Assembly: GCF_009797025.1 (NCBI RefSeq)
Contig: NZ_CP047027.1
Location: forward strand, 992,001-1,056,000
Source of the DNA: Cellulophaga sp. L1A9
Lineage (GTDB): Bacteria; Bacteroidota; Bacteroidia; Flavobacteriales; Flavobacteriaceae
Length of the DNA: 64,000 nt
Direction of reading: 5' to 3'
Part shown: piece after piece, positions 15,545 through 23,996 of the stretch
Position numbering within the stretch: position 1 is the first letter of the stretch
Layout of the letters: each line of letters starts with the position of its first letter
Program-made: the position numbers and the translations under genes
The notes under the pieces: model-generated
Database searches by the model: none
Seen by the model: only the letters and a program-made list of their open reading frames with translations
Told to the model about the DNA's origin: nothing

Positions 15545-16048
15545 ATGGACTATAAAGAAGCAAAGGATAAATTTATAAGTACTTGGGGTAGCCTTGGTAC
15601 GCTTTGGGGAATTAATAAGGCCATGGCGCAGATACAAGCCTTGCTTTTTATTTCTACAAAACCATTATCTACAGAAGAGATCATGGAAGAGCTTCAAATT
15701 TCTAGAGGCAATACGAGTATGAATGTACGCCAGTTGATAGATTGGGGAATTGTCACTAAAGAATTAGTTCCTGGGGAGCGTAAAGAATATTTTTCTACGG
15801 AGAAAGATGTGCAAGAATTAGCGCGTGTAATTGCAAAAGAACGGAGCCGTAGAGAAATTCAACCTGTTATAAAAACACTTAAAGAAGTTTCTACTATTAA
15901 AGATGATGGTACAGCTAAAACTAGAGAGTTAATTAAACAAACCAAAGCATTACATGATTTGGCTGATACAGCAGATAGTATGTTGAACAAATTAGTGAAT
16001 CAAAATCAAAACTGGTTGACAAAATCCGTTTTCAAATTCTTCACTTAA
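15545..16048 (+). CDS. GbsR/MarR-type transcriptional regulator
   Basis: A 167-residue winged-helix regulator of the GbsR family: STWGSLGTLWGINKAMAQ, then IQALLFISTKPLSTEEIMEE and LQISRGNTSMNVRQLIDWGI (recognition helix region, about residues 45-75), followed by a coiled C-terminal helix. GbsR-like proteins are dimeric repressors or activators that often control osmotic or membrane-related genes. It is the first gene of a plus-strand operon with two small membrane proteins, a methyltransferase and an epimerase-like protein. Three candidate operators (before genes 1, 2 and 3) suggest it controls the whole unit, including itself. Confidence 0.85.
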   Translation: MDYKEAKDKFISTWGSLGTLWGINKAMAQIQALLFISTKPLSTEEIMEELQISRGNTSMNVRQLIDWGIVTKELVPGERKEYFSTEKDVQELARVIAKERSRREIQPVIKTLKEVSTIKDDGTAKTRELIKQTKALHDLADTADSMLNKLVNQNQNWLTKSVFKFFT

Positions 16049-16064
16049 AAAAAATTTAAAATAC

Positions 16065-16086
16065 ACTTTCAGTATTTTCTGAAAAT
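16065..16086. promoter_or_regulatory. Candidate GbsR operator 2
   Basis: ACTTTCA-N8-TGAAAAT, the same layout as operator 1 with one mismatch in the right arm. It sits in the 54-bp gap between the regulator and the first membrane protein. The surrounding text (AATTTAAA upstream, TTCTAAA downstream) is shared with operator 3, so gap 2 and gap 3 probably arose by duplication. Confidence 0.5.
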
Positions 16087-16102
16087 TCTAAAGGCATAGC
16101 TT

Positions 16103-16489
16103 ATGAAAATATTACATACCATAAATACGTGGAGTTTTACCATAACAGTCCTACTATACATTACCATCTTCGGAGGATTAATAGCTCAATTTATTTTAGG
16201 GATTATACAGGTAATTATAGCCTTGTACATAACCTATCAAATGAATAAAAACGGTGTAATTCAGACCTCCATTCGCACCTATTGGTCTTATGTAATTCCT
16301 TACCTCATCCTACTCCTTATCTTCTCCAACAGCAATTTAAATCCTGACGAACTTTTAGTTTGGATCTATTTAGCTGTTATTCCTATGGCATTGGCTGGCT
16401 ACTTTGTATACATCACAAAAACGCTAAAAAATGAAATGTTTCTTTTAAACAAACCTGAAAACGAGGAAGGCATTAAAAACCATAACTAA
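16103..16489 (+). CDS. Small integral membrane protein, unknown function
   Basis: A 128-residue protein with about four hydrophobic segments (roughly residues 10-30, 32-48, 62-80 and 88-108) and a charged C-terminal tail. The central NGVIQTSIRTYWSYVIPYLI separates two membrane hairpins. No family is recognised. It is the second gene of the GbsR operon. Its neighbours suggest a role in an envelope or lipid process, which is inference only. Confidence 0.75.
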   Translation: MKILHTINTWSFTITVLLYITIFGGLIAQFILGIIQVIIALYITYQMNKNGVIQTSIRTYWSYVIPYLILLLIFSNSNLNPDELLVWIYLAVIPMALAGYFVYITKTLKNEMFLLNKPENEEGIKNHN

Positions 16490-16504
16490 AAAAATTTAAA
16501 CCAT

Positions 16505-16526
16505 ACTTTCAATATTTTCTGAAAGT
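16505..16526. promoter_or_regulatory. Candidate GbsR operator 3
   Basis: Perfect ACTTTCA-N8-TGAAAGT in the 53-bp gap before the third operon gene. Same spacing as operators 1 and 2. Confidence 0.55.
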
Positions 16527-16542
16527 TCTAAATACATAAATT

Positions 16543-16983
16543 ATGAAGTATCACGTTCCAACTTGGCTCATTATTATCGGAGGCTTAGGTCAAATATTTA
16601 CAGCATTAATTTATCCTTACATACGCCATAAAGTATTTGATTGGTATACGGATGTAAAACAATTAAAGCCGTTAAACCAAGAAATTGCTAAAACCTATGG
16701 CAGGTATATTCAAGGACTTAATTTTTCTTTTGGGTTAATTGCTATTTTATTAACCAAAGAATTACAAAACGGAAGCAAACTAGCTATTGCCATTACGGGA
16801 TTAATTGCCGCCTATTGGATTGGAAAAGTAGCGACACAAATTGCCTACTACCCCATGTATGAAATTCCTAAAAAAACACTCTTTAGAATTGGCGGGTATT
16901 TTATGAACAGTCTCTTCACACTTTTTGCTGTTGTATTTACGTGGCTGTTGGTCATAAACTGTATTCAATTTTTTAACCTTTAA
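16543..16983 (+). CDS. Integral membrane protein, unknown function
   Basis: A 146-residue protein with four likely membrane segments (about 6-24, 60-76, 80-100, 118-140). The first loop carries YPYIRHKVFDWYTDVKQLKPLN and the later part YYPMYEIPKKTLFRIGGYFM. I recognise no family. It is the third gene of the GbsR operon and lies only 10 bp before the methyltransferase gene, so the two are surely co-transcribed. Confidence 0.8.
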   Translation: MKYHVPTWLIIIGGLGQIFTALIYPYIRHKVFDWYTDVKQLKPLNQEIAKTYGRYIQGLNFSFGLIAILLTKELQNGSKLAIAITGLIAAYWIGKVATQIAYYPMYEIPKKTLFRIGGYFMNSLFTLFAVVFTWLLVINCIQFFNL

Positions 16984-16993
16984 AAGCACATCT

Positions 16994-17881
16994 ATGAAAA
17001 CTACACTACTAAATATAACAGAAATTACAGCCCCTGAGACTACACAAAACAGCATGGAAATGATCCGTTTTTACAATGGTGCAACTGCTGATTATAAATT
17101 TTGGAGTACTGATTATAACATGCATTTTGGCTATTTTGTTCCTTTTAAAACCAACCCCTTTAAAAGAGATTCCATGCTCAATGAGATGAATAATCAGGTC
17201 ATTAAAAAATTAGACCTTTCTAATTCAAAAAACACACTTGCAGATTTAGGTTGTGGTATGGGTGGTACAATGCGGTATGCCTTAAAAAGGCACCCAAAAC
17301 TAACTGCTTTTGGTGTTACGCTATCCAATTTTCAGGTCGAAAAAGGAAACAGCTTACTAAAAAAAGCAAAGGGAGTTATTCTAAAAGAAAATTACAACCA
17401 AACCTCTTTCCAGTCTAATTATTTTAATGCTGCAACCGCGATTGAAAGCTTCTGCCATTCTGGACACAGCAGCCAATCTTTTAAAGAAGCGTACCGTATA
17501 TTAAAACCAAATGGAAAGCTTGTAATTGCAGATGCCTTTTTAAAGATTAATGAAGAGGAGCTATGCCATGGAGGTAAATATGCCTACCAAAAACTTTGCA
17601 ACCATTGGAGTCTAGAAAGACTGGGAACAATAGCTACCGTTGTACAAGAATTAAAAAATCAAGGATTTTCTAAAGTAGAAGTAGAAGATGCTTCCTTTAG
17701 AGTTGCCCCTTCTGTACTTCATGTGCCTTTTGCTATTATTGGATTTACATTAAAAAGCTTATTTCAGAATAATCGCTTAAAAAAAGAAAGCTTCCATAAT
17801 CTAAAAGGTTCTTTTTACGCCATGCTTTCTGGGCTACATATGCGCAGTTTTGGCTATTATATCATCACCTGTACCAAATAA
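16994..17881 (+). CDS. Class I SAM-dependent methyltransferase
   Basis: A 295-residue Rossmann-fold methyltransferase. Motif I is LADLGCGMGGTMRYAL (about 81-96), followed by an acidic/strand region FGVTLSNFQVEKGN, and a post-motif segment ILKPNGKLVIADAF. The F-G-x-T-L-S pattern and the N-terminal segment RFYNGATADYKFW resemble the cyclopropane-fatty-acid-synthase or tocopherol methyltransferase-like group that acts on lipids or quinones. Fourth gene of the GbsR operon, eight bases before the epimerase-like gene, so the pair may modify one lipid-like substrate. Confidence 0.85.
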   Translation: MKTTLLNITEITAPETTQNSMEMIRFYNGATADYKFWSTDYNMHFGYFVPFKTNPFKRDSMLNEMNNQVIKKLDLSNSKNTLADLGCGMGGTMRYALKRHPKLTAFGVTLSNFQVEKGNSLLKKAKGVILKENYNQTSFQSNYFNAATAIESFCHSGHSSQSFKEAYRILKPNGKLVIADAFLKINEEELCHGGKYAYQKLCNHWSLERLGTIATVVQELKNQGFSKVEVEDASFRVAPSVLHVPFAIIGFTLKSLFQNNRLKKESFHNLKGSFYAMLSGLHMRSFGYYIITCTK

Positions 17882-17889
17882 TTATTCTT

Positions 17890-18798
17890 ATGAAAAAATT
17901 GATTATTGCTGGCGGTTCTGGTTTTCTAGGAAAAGCGATTGCCGCCTATTTTACTTCAAAATTTACTGATATTGTCATACTAACACGAGGTGCTACAGAA
18001 ACCAAAAATGGATTTCGCTATGTAACTTGGGATGGCAAAACCCTTGGTACTTGGCAAGAAGAATTGACATCTTGCGATGTGCTCATCAATATGGTAGGGC
18101 GCTCTGTAGATTGTAGGTATACCCCAGAAAATAAAAAACTAATTATGGATTCTCGTGTAGACGCAACCAAAATATTGGGTGAAGTAATTTCTAAAAGTAA
18201 ACACGCACCAAAAGTGTGGATCAACGCTTCTACGGCTACCATCTATAGGCACGCGCTAAACCAACAAATGACAGAGGCCACCGGAGAAATTGGCACAGGA
18301 TTTTCTGTAGCTGTTGCTAAAGCTTGGGAGGAAGTATTTTATGCTAGTACTACCCCAAACACAAGGAAAGTAGCACTGCGTACTTCTATTGTTTTAGCCA
18401 ACAATGGTGGGGCTTTAGTGCCTATTCTAAAACTAGCGAAAATGGGCTTTGGCGGAAAACAAGGAGATGGAAACCAGCAATTTAGTTGGATTCACATCAA
18501 CGATTTTCTAGAGAGCATCAACTTTATTATGGAAAATACAAGACTCCAAGGTCCTATCAATAGTGCTGCTCCTGAACCAATTACCAATTCATTTTTAATG
18601 AAAACCATCCGAAAAGAATTAAAAATTCCTTTTGGGATTCCGCTTCCTAAATTCCTGCTAGAATTTGGCGCACGCCTTATTAAAACAGAAACCGAACTTA
18701 TTTTAAAAAGTAGAAATGTCATCCCTACTAAACTAACAAATGCAGGGTTTACATTTCAATTTAGCACTATACAAAGTGCCTTGAAAGATTTAATCTAA
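17890..18798 (+). CDS. TIGR01777-type NAD-dependent epimerase/dehydratase family protein (YfcH-like)
   Basis: A 302-residue extended SDR protein. The nucleotide-binding motif GGSGFLGKAIAAYF opens the protein; CDVLINMVGRSVDCRYTPEN is the hallmark of the TIGR01777/YfcH group. VWINASTATIYRH follows, and QFSWIHINDFLESI and PINSAAPEPITNSFL are the usual later motifs. The classical YxxxK is not evident, as is common in this group. The reaction is unknown. It ends the GbsR operon and abuts the convergent rhodanese gene without a gap. Confidence 0.9.
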   Translation: MKKLIIAGGSGFLGKAIAAYFTSKFTDIVILTRGATETKNGFRYVTWDGKTLGTWQEELTSCDVLINMVGRSVDCRYTPENKKLIMDSRVDATKILGEVISKSKHAPKVWINASTATIYRHALNQQMTEATGEIGTGFSVAVAKAWEEVFYASTTPNTRKVALRTSIVLANNGGALVPILKLAKMGFGGKQGDGNQQFSWIHINDFLESINFIMENTRLQGPINSAAPEPITNSFLMKTIRKELKIPFGIPLPKFLLEFGARLIKTETELILKSRNVIPTKLTNAGFTFQFSTIQSALKDLI

Positions 18799-19155
18799 TT
18801 AATTTTGAGATTGTTTATAGGTATCATAACCTCCCTCTAGGTTCACAACCGTATATCCTAAGGCACTTAATTTATCTGCTGCCTTGGCACTACGACCACC
18901 CATTTTACAGTACACATAAATAGTTTTATCCTTAACTACATGCTGCTCTATTTGTTGCTGAAAATCGGCATCAAACCAATTAATATTTAGAGCTTCATCA
19001 AGATGACCTGCATTAAACTCTTCTGGCGTTCTCACATCTAATAAAGTGATGTTTTTAAGTTCATTTTGTGAAACTTCTGTGATAGATTTTGATTTTATTT
19101 GCGAACAACCGAAATTGATAAACGCTAAAAAAAATAGAAAAACGGAATACTTCAT
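18799..19155 (-). CDS. Rhodanese-like domain lipoprotein
   Basis: A 118-residue protein with a lipoprotein signal (INFGC, Cys at about residue 17) and one rhodanese domain: ITLLDVRTPEEFNAGHLDEA, then the active-site loop YCKMGGRSAKAADKL with the sulphur-accepting Cys, and LEGGYDTYKQ at the end. It likely handles sulfane sulphur or redox chemistry in the periplasm. It is a single gene, convergent with the GbsR operon and divergent from the ECF sigma gene. Confidence 0.9.
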   Translation of the reverse strand: MKYSVFLFFLAFINFGCSQIKSKSITEVSQNELKNITLLDVRTPEEFNAGHLDEALNINWFDADFQQQIEQHVVKDKTIYVYCKMGGRSAKAADKLSALGYTVVNLEGGYDTYKQSQN

Positions 19156-19208
19156 AATTTTTATTTCTAAAGATAAAAATACAATAATTTATTCTTAAAA
19201 AATTTAGG

Positions 19209-19216
19209 TAACTTTG
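19209..19216 (+). promoter_or_regulatory. -7 promoter element before the ECF sigma gene
   Basis: TAACTTTG matches the Bacteroidota -7 consensus TAnnTTTG and lies 18 bases before the ATG at 19235. No good -33 TTG is seen at the usual spacing, so this is tentative. Confidence 0.35.
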
Positions 19217-19234
19217 ATAACTCTAAAAAAGTAT

Positions 19235-19795
19235 ATGACTTCACATTCATTGCATCCAGATACATGGATAGATCAATACGCAGATTACCTGTTTAACTAT
19301 GCAGTAATTCGTGTTAGTGACGCCGAAATAGCCAAAGACATTGTTCAAGAAACTTTTTTAGCGGGATTAAAGTCTGCTAAAAATTTTAAGGGAGAAGCTG
19401 CTGAGCGCACTTGGCTCATCTCTATTCTTAAACGAAAAGTTATTGATCATTATAGAAAAATTAATTCGAACAAAGGCAAAGCCGAAGTACGAATGACCTA
19501 TAACTCTAGTATTGATAGTGATGGCGATTGGCTAGAAGAACAAGTGGCAGATCCGTATAGTATTTTAGAAAATGACGGTATTGAAAATGAAGAATTGGGT
19601 TCTGCAATTCATGACTGCATCAGCAAACTACCAAAAAAACAGGGTCTAGTTTTTAAAATGAAAACAATTCAAGGAATAAGTACTGAAGATATTTGTAATG
19701 AATTAGAAATTAATCCGTCAAATCTTTGGGTAATGATACATAGGTCGAGAACGGCCTTGATGGATTGCCTTAATCAAAATTGGTTTAATATATGA
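19235..19795 (+). CDS. ECF RNA polymerase sigma factor
   Basis: A 186-residue sigma-70 family protein, counted from ATG 19235; an in-frame TTG 21 bases upstream lies in the promoter-like region. Region 2 is DYLFNYAVIRVSDAEIAKDI then VQETFLAGL and RTWLISILKRKVIDHYRK; region 4 is LPKKQGLVFKMKTIQGIS then EDICNELEINPSNLWVMI. Its ATGA overlap with the small Cys-rich protein downstream, which has a ZAS-like motif, suggests a sigma/anti-sigma pair. Confidence 0.9.
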   Translation: MTSHSLHPDTWIDQYADYLFNYAVIRVSDAEIAKDIVQETFLAGLKSAKNFKGEAAERTWLISILKRKVIDHYRKINSNKGKAEVRMTYNSSIDSDGDWLEEQVADPYSILENDGIENEELGSAIHDCISKLPKKQGLVFKMKTIQGISTEDICNELEINPSNLWVMIHRSRTALMDCLNQNWFNI

Positions 19796-20019
19796 TTTCC
19801 TGCGAAAAAGCTGCACTTATTTGTGATAAAGCCCAATATGAAGAAGCTACTTTTGCTGAAAAAGTAAAGCTTAAATTTCATATTCTTATCTGTAAAGTCT
19901 GTTCAGTACACTCTAAAAAAAATGCACAGCTTACGTCTTTATGTGATAAAGCGAAGCTTAATAATTTAACTGAATCAGAAAAAGAGAAAATGAGGAATAG
20001 TTTAAAGAATAGTCTTTAA
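19792..20019 (+). CDS. Small zinc-finger-type anti-sigma factor candidate
   Basis: A 75-residue soluble protein. KFHILICKVC gives the HxxxCxxC pattern of ZAS anti-sigma domains, with an upstream Cys (CEKA or LICDK) as a possible further ligand. There is no membrane segment. It overlaps the sigma gene by four bases (ATGA), so co-translation and stoichiometric pairing are expected. Its stop overlaps by four bases the end of the convergent UbiA-like gene. Confidence 0.75.
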   Translation: MISCEKAALICDKAQYEEATFAEKVKLKFHILICKVCSVHSKKNAQLTSLCDKAKLNNLTESEKEKMRNSLKNSL

Positions 20020-20840
20020 ATCCCTATTTCCACTAAGAGGATAGAAATCCACCAGAAAATAGGAATTGCTTCTACCCAAAAAGAAGCATAATATTTGCTT
20101 TCCTCTTTTTTAGTATACAACATAATGTGTCCTAATATTAAAAAAAGAATCCCTTTTGCAATGGCATCTAGTGGAGTCAGGTCTTCTTTTAAGAAAGTAA
20201 GGCCGTAAAGAATTATAGCAGAAAAACCACCAAACACCAAGGTTTTATGCACTCCAAAGCGTTGTGGCAATGTTTTTAGAGTCGCATCATCGTATTTTAA
20301 ATCTCTAATTTCAAAAGGCACAAGCAATACCAAAACCAGCAAAATACGCTGTATGGTTTCAATGGCCACATCCCAAGGAATAACCGTTGTTTTTTCAAAA
20401 CTAGGCAACACGACTGTAATACCTGCCCAAACTAATGCGACAATAAATATTTTGAGTCCCGCTAAATTTCTTAAATTTTTTGTACGGGGTAAGAAAGGAA
20501 CAGCATACAGGCCTGTTAAAAAAAGTAAGCCCAGCATTAAATACCACTCATTTATATTTAAATAAAAAGCACTATAGCTCGCTATTACCAATGCAATTAA
20601 GCTGACAAATTGAATGTTTTTATGGTATCGGTTAGCGACCAAAATATATTTATCTGCCTCTACCCCATACTTTACAAAATTATAAGCCGTTAAGGTGCCA
20701 AAGAAAACAAAAAATTTCAAGTGGCCGTCTATTGTAATGTTTAACAATATAGCCGTAACTTCCATAAGAGCAAGCACCGCAAAAGCAACATGAATACTAG
20801 CATCTAAGTAAAAATCGAAAAGTCGCTTTGCTAACTTCAT
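20016..20840 (-). CDS. UbiA-like polytopic membrane protein
   Basis: A 274-residue protein with about eight membrane segments. It has the UbiA prenyltransferase layout, with AYNFVKYGVEADK where the first Asp-rich motif normally lies and VPFEIRDLKYDDATLKTLPQ as the second motif (DxxxD), followed by FGVHKT. The first motif lacks the usual NDxxD, so activity on a polyprenyl diphosphate is uncertain. It is a single gene transcribed away from gcvP. It is a common uncharacterised UbiA-type paralogue in Flavobacteriaceae. Confidence 0.75.
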   Translation of the reverse strand: MKLAKRLFDFYLDASIHVAFAVLALMEVTAILLNITIDGHLKFFVFFGTLTAYNFVKYGVEADKYILVANRYHKNIQFVSLIALVIASYSAFYLNINEWYLMLGLLFLTGLYAVPFLPRTKNLRNLAGLKIFIVALVWAGITVVLPSFEKTTVIPWDVAIETIQRILLVLVLLVPFEIRDLKYDDATLKTLPQRFGVHKTLVFGGFSAIILYGLTFLKEDLTPLDAIAKGILFLILGHIMLYTKKEESKYYASFWVEAIPIFWWISILLVEIGI

Positions 20841-20937
20841 TGAACAAAAATAAACAAACTGTTTATAACCTCCCTTTTTAGTTAAAAACTTTAATCACGC
20901 TAGCTCCCAAATTAACTCTTTTGAGCAAATTTATCGT

Positions 20938-20945
20938 TATTTTTG
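20938..20945 (+). promoter_or_regulatory. -7 promoter element of gcvP
   Basis: TATTTTTG fits TAnnTTTG, 33 bases before the gcvP ATG. A TTG at 20921-20923 is only 14 bp upstream, short of the usual 17-23 bp, so the -33 assignment is unclear. Confidence 0.4.
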
Positions 20946-20977
20946 TGTGACTAATTCTAAGAAAAACTGCATAATTA

Positions 20978-23827
20978 ATGAAAACAGACGTGTTTGCATC
21001 GCGCCATATCGGCATAAGAGAAGAGGACCTTCAACACATGTTTAAAACGGTTGGTGTTGAGAACCTAGAACAATTAATTTACGAGACCATTCCGAATGAT
21101 ATTCGTTTGAAAACGCCACTTGCTCTTGAAGCACCAATGAGTGAACATAAGTTTTTAGAGCACATTCAACACCTCTCTGAAAAAAACAAGGTATTTACCA
21201 CCTATATTGGATTAGGATATCACGAAAGCTTAACGCCTTCGGTGATTAAAAGAAATATTCTTGAGAATCCAGGATGGTATACGGCATACACCCCTTACCA
21301 AGCTGAAATTGCTCAAGGTAGATTAGAGGCATTGCTAAATTTCCAGACCATGATTTGTGATTTGACTGGAATGGAACTCGCAAACGCATCACTTTTAGAC
21401 GAAAGTACTGCCGCTGCCGAAGCAATGACCATGTTGTATGAAGTACGAAGTAGAGAACAGAAAAAAAGCAATGTTGTTAAGTTCTTTGTTTCCGAAGAAA
21501 TATTACCACAAACACTATCCCTTTTAAAAACAAGGGCTATTCCTTTGGATATAGAATTGGTAGTTGGTAACCATGAAACCTTTGAATTTGGTGCCGATTT
21601 CTATGGTGCTATTTTACAATACCCTGGCAAACATGGACAAGTAAATGATTATGCTAGCTTTATCGCTAAAGCAAAAGAACAAGACATAAAAGTTGCCGTT
21701 GCTGCAGATATTTTAAGCTTAGCATTGTTAACACCTCCAGGAGAATTTGGTGCTGATGTTGTTGTAGGTACTACACAACGCTTTGGTATCCCATTAGGAT
21801 ACGGCGGACCGCATGCTGCATTCTTTGCCACAAAAGATGCCTATAAAAGAAGTATCCCTGGTCGTATTATTGGTCTTACCAAAGATACGGATGGCAACCC
21901 TGCCTTACGTATGGCCTTACAAACTAGAGAGCAGCATATTAAACGCGATAAAGCGACTTCTAATATTTGTACGGCACAAGTTTTACTAGCGGTTATGGCA
22001 GGAATGTACGCAGTATATCATGGTCCCAAAGGGATCAAGTATATTGCAAAGCAAGTACACGCTTCTGCTGCAACACTAGCCGATGCTTTGGAGCAGTTAG
22101 GGCTATACCAAACGAATACTTCCTATTTTGATACCATTACAGTTAAGGCCGATGCAAGCTTGGTGAAACCAATTGCAGAGCAAAATGAAGTCAACTTTTT
22201 ATACAGCGATGACCAAACAATTTCTATTGCTTTAAATGAAGCTACTTCCCTAGAAGACCTTCAAAAGGTTGTTGCAATATTTGCAGAAGCTTTAGGTAAA
22301 GATGTTGTTGTAATTGATGCATTAAAAGCTGTTTCCGCAATAGCTCCTGCTTCTCGAAGAACTTCTCCTTTCCTAGAAAATGAAGTTTTCAATTTGTATC
22401 ATTCAGAAACTGAAATGATGCGTTATATAAAAAAATTAGAGCGCAAAGATTTATCCTTAAATCATTCTATGATTTCATTAGGGTCTTGTACCATGAAATT
22501 AAATGCTGCTTCTGAAATGCTTCCGCTAAGCTCATCACAATGGGGAAATATACACCCATTTGTTCCTATTGAACAAGCAGAAGGCTACCAAACAATGTTA
22601 AAAGCATTGGAAGCCGATTTGAATGTGATCACTGGTTTTGCAGGTACTTCATTACAACCAAATTCTGGTGCACAAGGAGAATATGCTGGGTTAATGGTGA
22701 TTCGTGCCTACCATAAATCACGCAATGAAGCGCATAGAAATATTTGTTTGATTCCTGCTTCTGCTCACGGTACAAATCCTGCTTCTGCTGTAATGGCCGG
22801 AATGAAAGTAGTCGTTACTAAAACAGATGAAAAAGGAAATATTGATGTTGCCGATTTAGAAGAAAAAGTAGCAAAACATGCTGACAATCTTGCAGCCTTA
22901 ATGGTGACTTACCCTTCTACACATGGTGTTTTTGAATCATCAATAAAACACATTACGAAACTGATTCATGACAACGGTGGACAAGTATATATGGATGGCG
23001 CCAACATGAATGCCCAAGTAGGATTAACCAATCCTGCTACAATCGGTGCAGATGTTTGCCATTTAAATTTACACAAAACATTTGCAATTCCACATGGTGG
23101 TGGCGGACCAGGAGTTGGCCCCATTTGTGTTGCAGAACAATTGGTTCCTTTTTTACCAGGAAACCCCGTAATTAAAACAGGCGGAGAAAAAGCTATTAGT
23201 GCTATTTCTGCGGCTCCTTGGGGTAGTTCTTTGGTTTGCTTAATCTCCTATGGTTATATAAAAATGCTTGGAGAGCAAGGATTAAGACACGCTACAGAAA
23301 TTGCTATCTTAAATGCAAACTATATCAAACATAGCCTAAGTGGAAATTACGAAGTTTTATACACTGGAGAAAAAGGTAGAGCTGCACACGAAATGATTTT
23401 GGATTGTAGACCCTTTAAAGAAAATGGAATTGAAGTAACTGATATCGCAAAGCGTTTAATGGATTATGGCTTTCACGCCCCTACGGTTTCATTTCCTGTT
23501 GCAGGAACAGTGATGATTGAACCAACAGAAAGTGAAGGCTTAGCAGAATTAGATCGTTTTTGTAATGCCATGATTTCGATAAGAAAAGAAATCAATGAAG
23601 CTACAGCAGGTAACACAGATAACGTACTTAAAAATGCACCACATACTTTAAAAATGGTTACTGCAGATGTATGGGATTTTCCATACAGTAGAGAGAAAGC
23701 AGCTTTCCCATTGGAGTTTGTATCTGACAACAAATTCTGGCCAACGGTTAGACGGGTTGATGACGCATATGGAGATCGTAATTTAATTTGCACTTGTGCT
23801 CCTATTGAAGCTTATATAGAAGCTTAG
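20978..23827 (+). CDS. gcvP: Glycine dehydrogenase (decarboxylating), glycine cleavage system P protein
   Basis: A 949-residue fused P-protein, full length for the single-chain type. The N-terminal half starts FASRHIGIREEDLQHMFKTV and contains YTPYQAEIAQGRLEALLNFQ; the C-terminal half carries the PLP-lysine motif HLNLHKTFAIPHGGGGPG and SHGTNPASAVMAGM-type motifs. It decarboxylates glycine using pyridoxal phosphate and passes the aminomethyl group to the lipoyl H-protein. No gcvT or gcvH is nearby, which is usual for Flavobacteriia. It is monocistronic, with a strong terminator at 23852-23879. Confidence 0.98.
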   Translation: MKTDVFASRHIGIREEDLQHMFKTVGVENLEQLIYETIPNDIRLKTPLALEAPMSEHKFLEHIQHLSEKNKVFTTYIGLGYHESLTPSVIKRNILENPGWYTAYTPYQAEIAQGRLEALLNFQTMICDLTGMELANASLLDESTAAAEAMTMLYEVRSREQKKSNVVKFFVSEEILPQTLSLLKTRAIPLDIELVVGNHETFEFGADFYGAILQYPGKHGQVNDYASFIAKAKEQDIKVAVAADILSLALLTPPGEFGADVVVGTTQRFGIPLGYGGPHAAFFATKDAYKRSIPGRIIGLTKDTDGNPALRMALQTREQHIKRDKATSNICTAQVLLAVMAGMYAVYHGPKGIKYIAKQVHASAATLADALEQLGLYQTNTSYFDTITVKADASLVKPIAEQNEVNFLYSDDQTISIALNEATSLEDLQKVVAIFAEALGKDVVVIDALKAVSAIAPASRRTSPFLENEVFNLYHSETEMMRYIKKLERKDLSLNHSMISLGSCTMKLNAASEMLPLSSSQWGNIHPFVPIEQAEGYQTMLKALEADLNVITGFAGTSLQPNSGAQGEYAGLMVIRAYHKSRNEAHRNICLIPASAHGTNPASAVMAGMKVVVTKTDEKGNIDVADLEEKVAKHADNLAALMVTYPSTHGVFESSIKHITKLIHDNGGQVYMDGANMNAQVGLTNPATIGADVCHLNLHKTFAIPHGGGGPGVGPICVAEQLVPFLPGNPVIKTGGEKAISAISAAPWGSSLVCLISYGYIKMLGEQGLRHATEIAILNANYIKHSLSGNYEVLYTGEKGRAAHEMILDCRPFKENGIEVTDIAKRLMDYGFHAPTVSFPVAGTVMIEPTESEGLAELDRFCNAMISIRKEINEATAGNTDNVLKNAPHTLKMVTADVWDFPYSREKAAFPLEFVSDNKFWPTVRRVDDAYGDRNLICTCAPIEAYIEA

Positions 23828-23851
23828 AAACCCCAATAAAATCAACACCTT

Positions 23852-23885
23852 AAGCCTCTTCCAAATCACGAAGAGGCTTTTTTTA
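23852..23885 (+). terminator. Rho-independent terminator of gcvP
   Basis: Stem AAGCCTCTT/AAGAGGCTT (23852-23860/23871-23879), followed by a T run. Confidence 0.9.
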
Positions 23886-23996
23886 TTTCTGTATCGTAAA
23901 ATAAAAACTACTTTGAACATCATTAATTTTATTATGCATGCATAGCAACCCTTGGTATTTTTTGTAACTTCGTGCAGATTTAAAGAATACCAAAAA

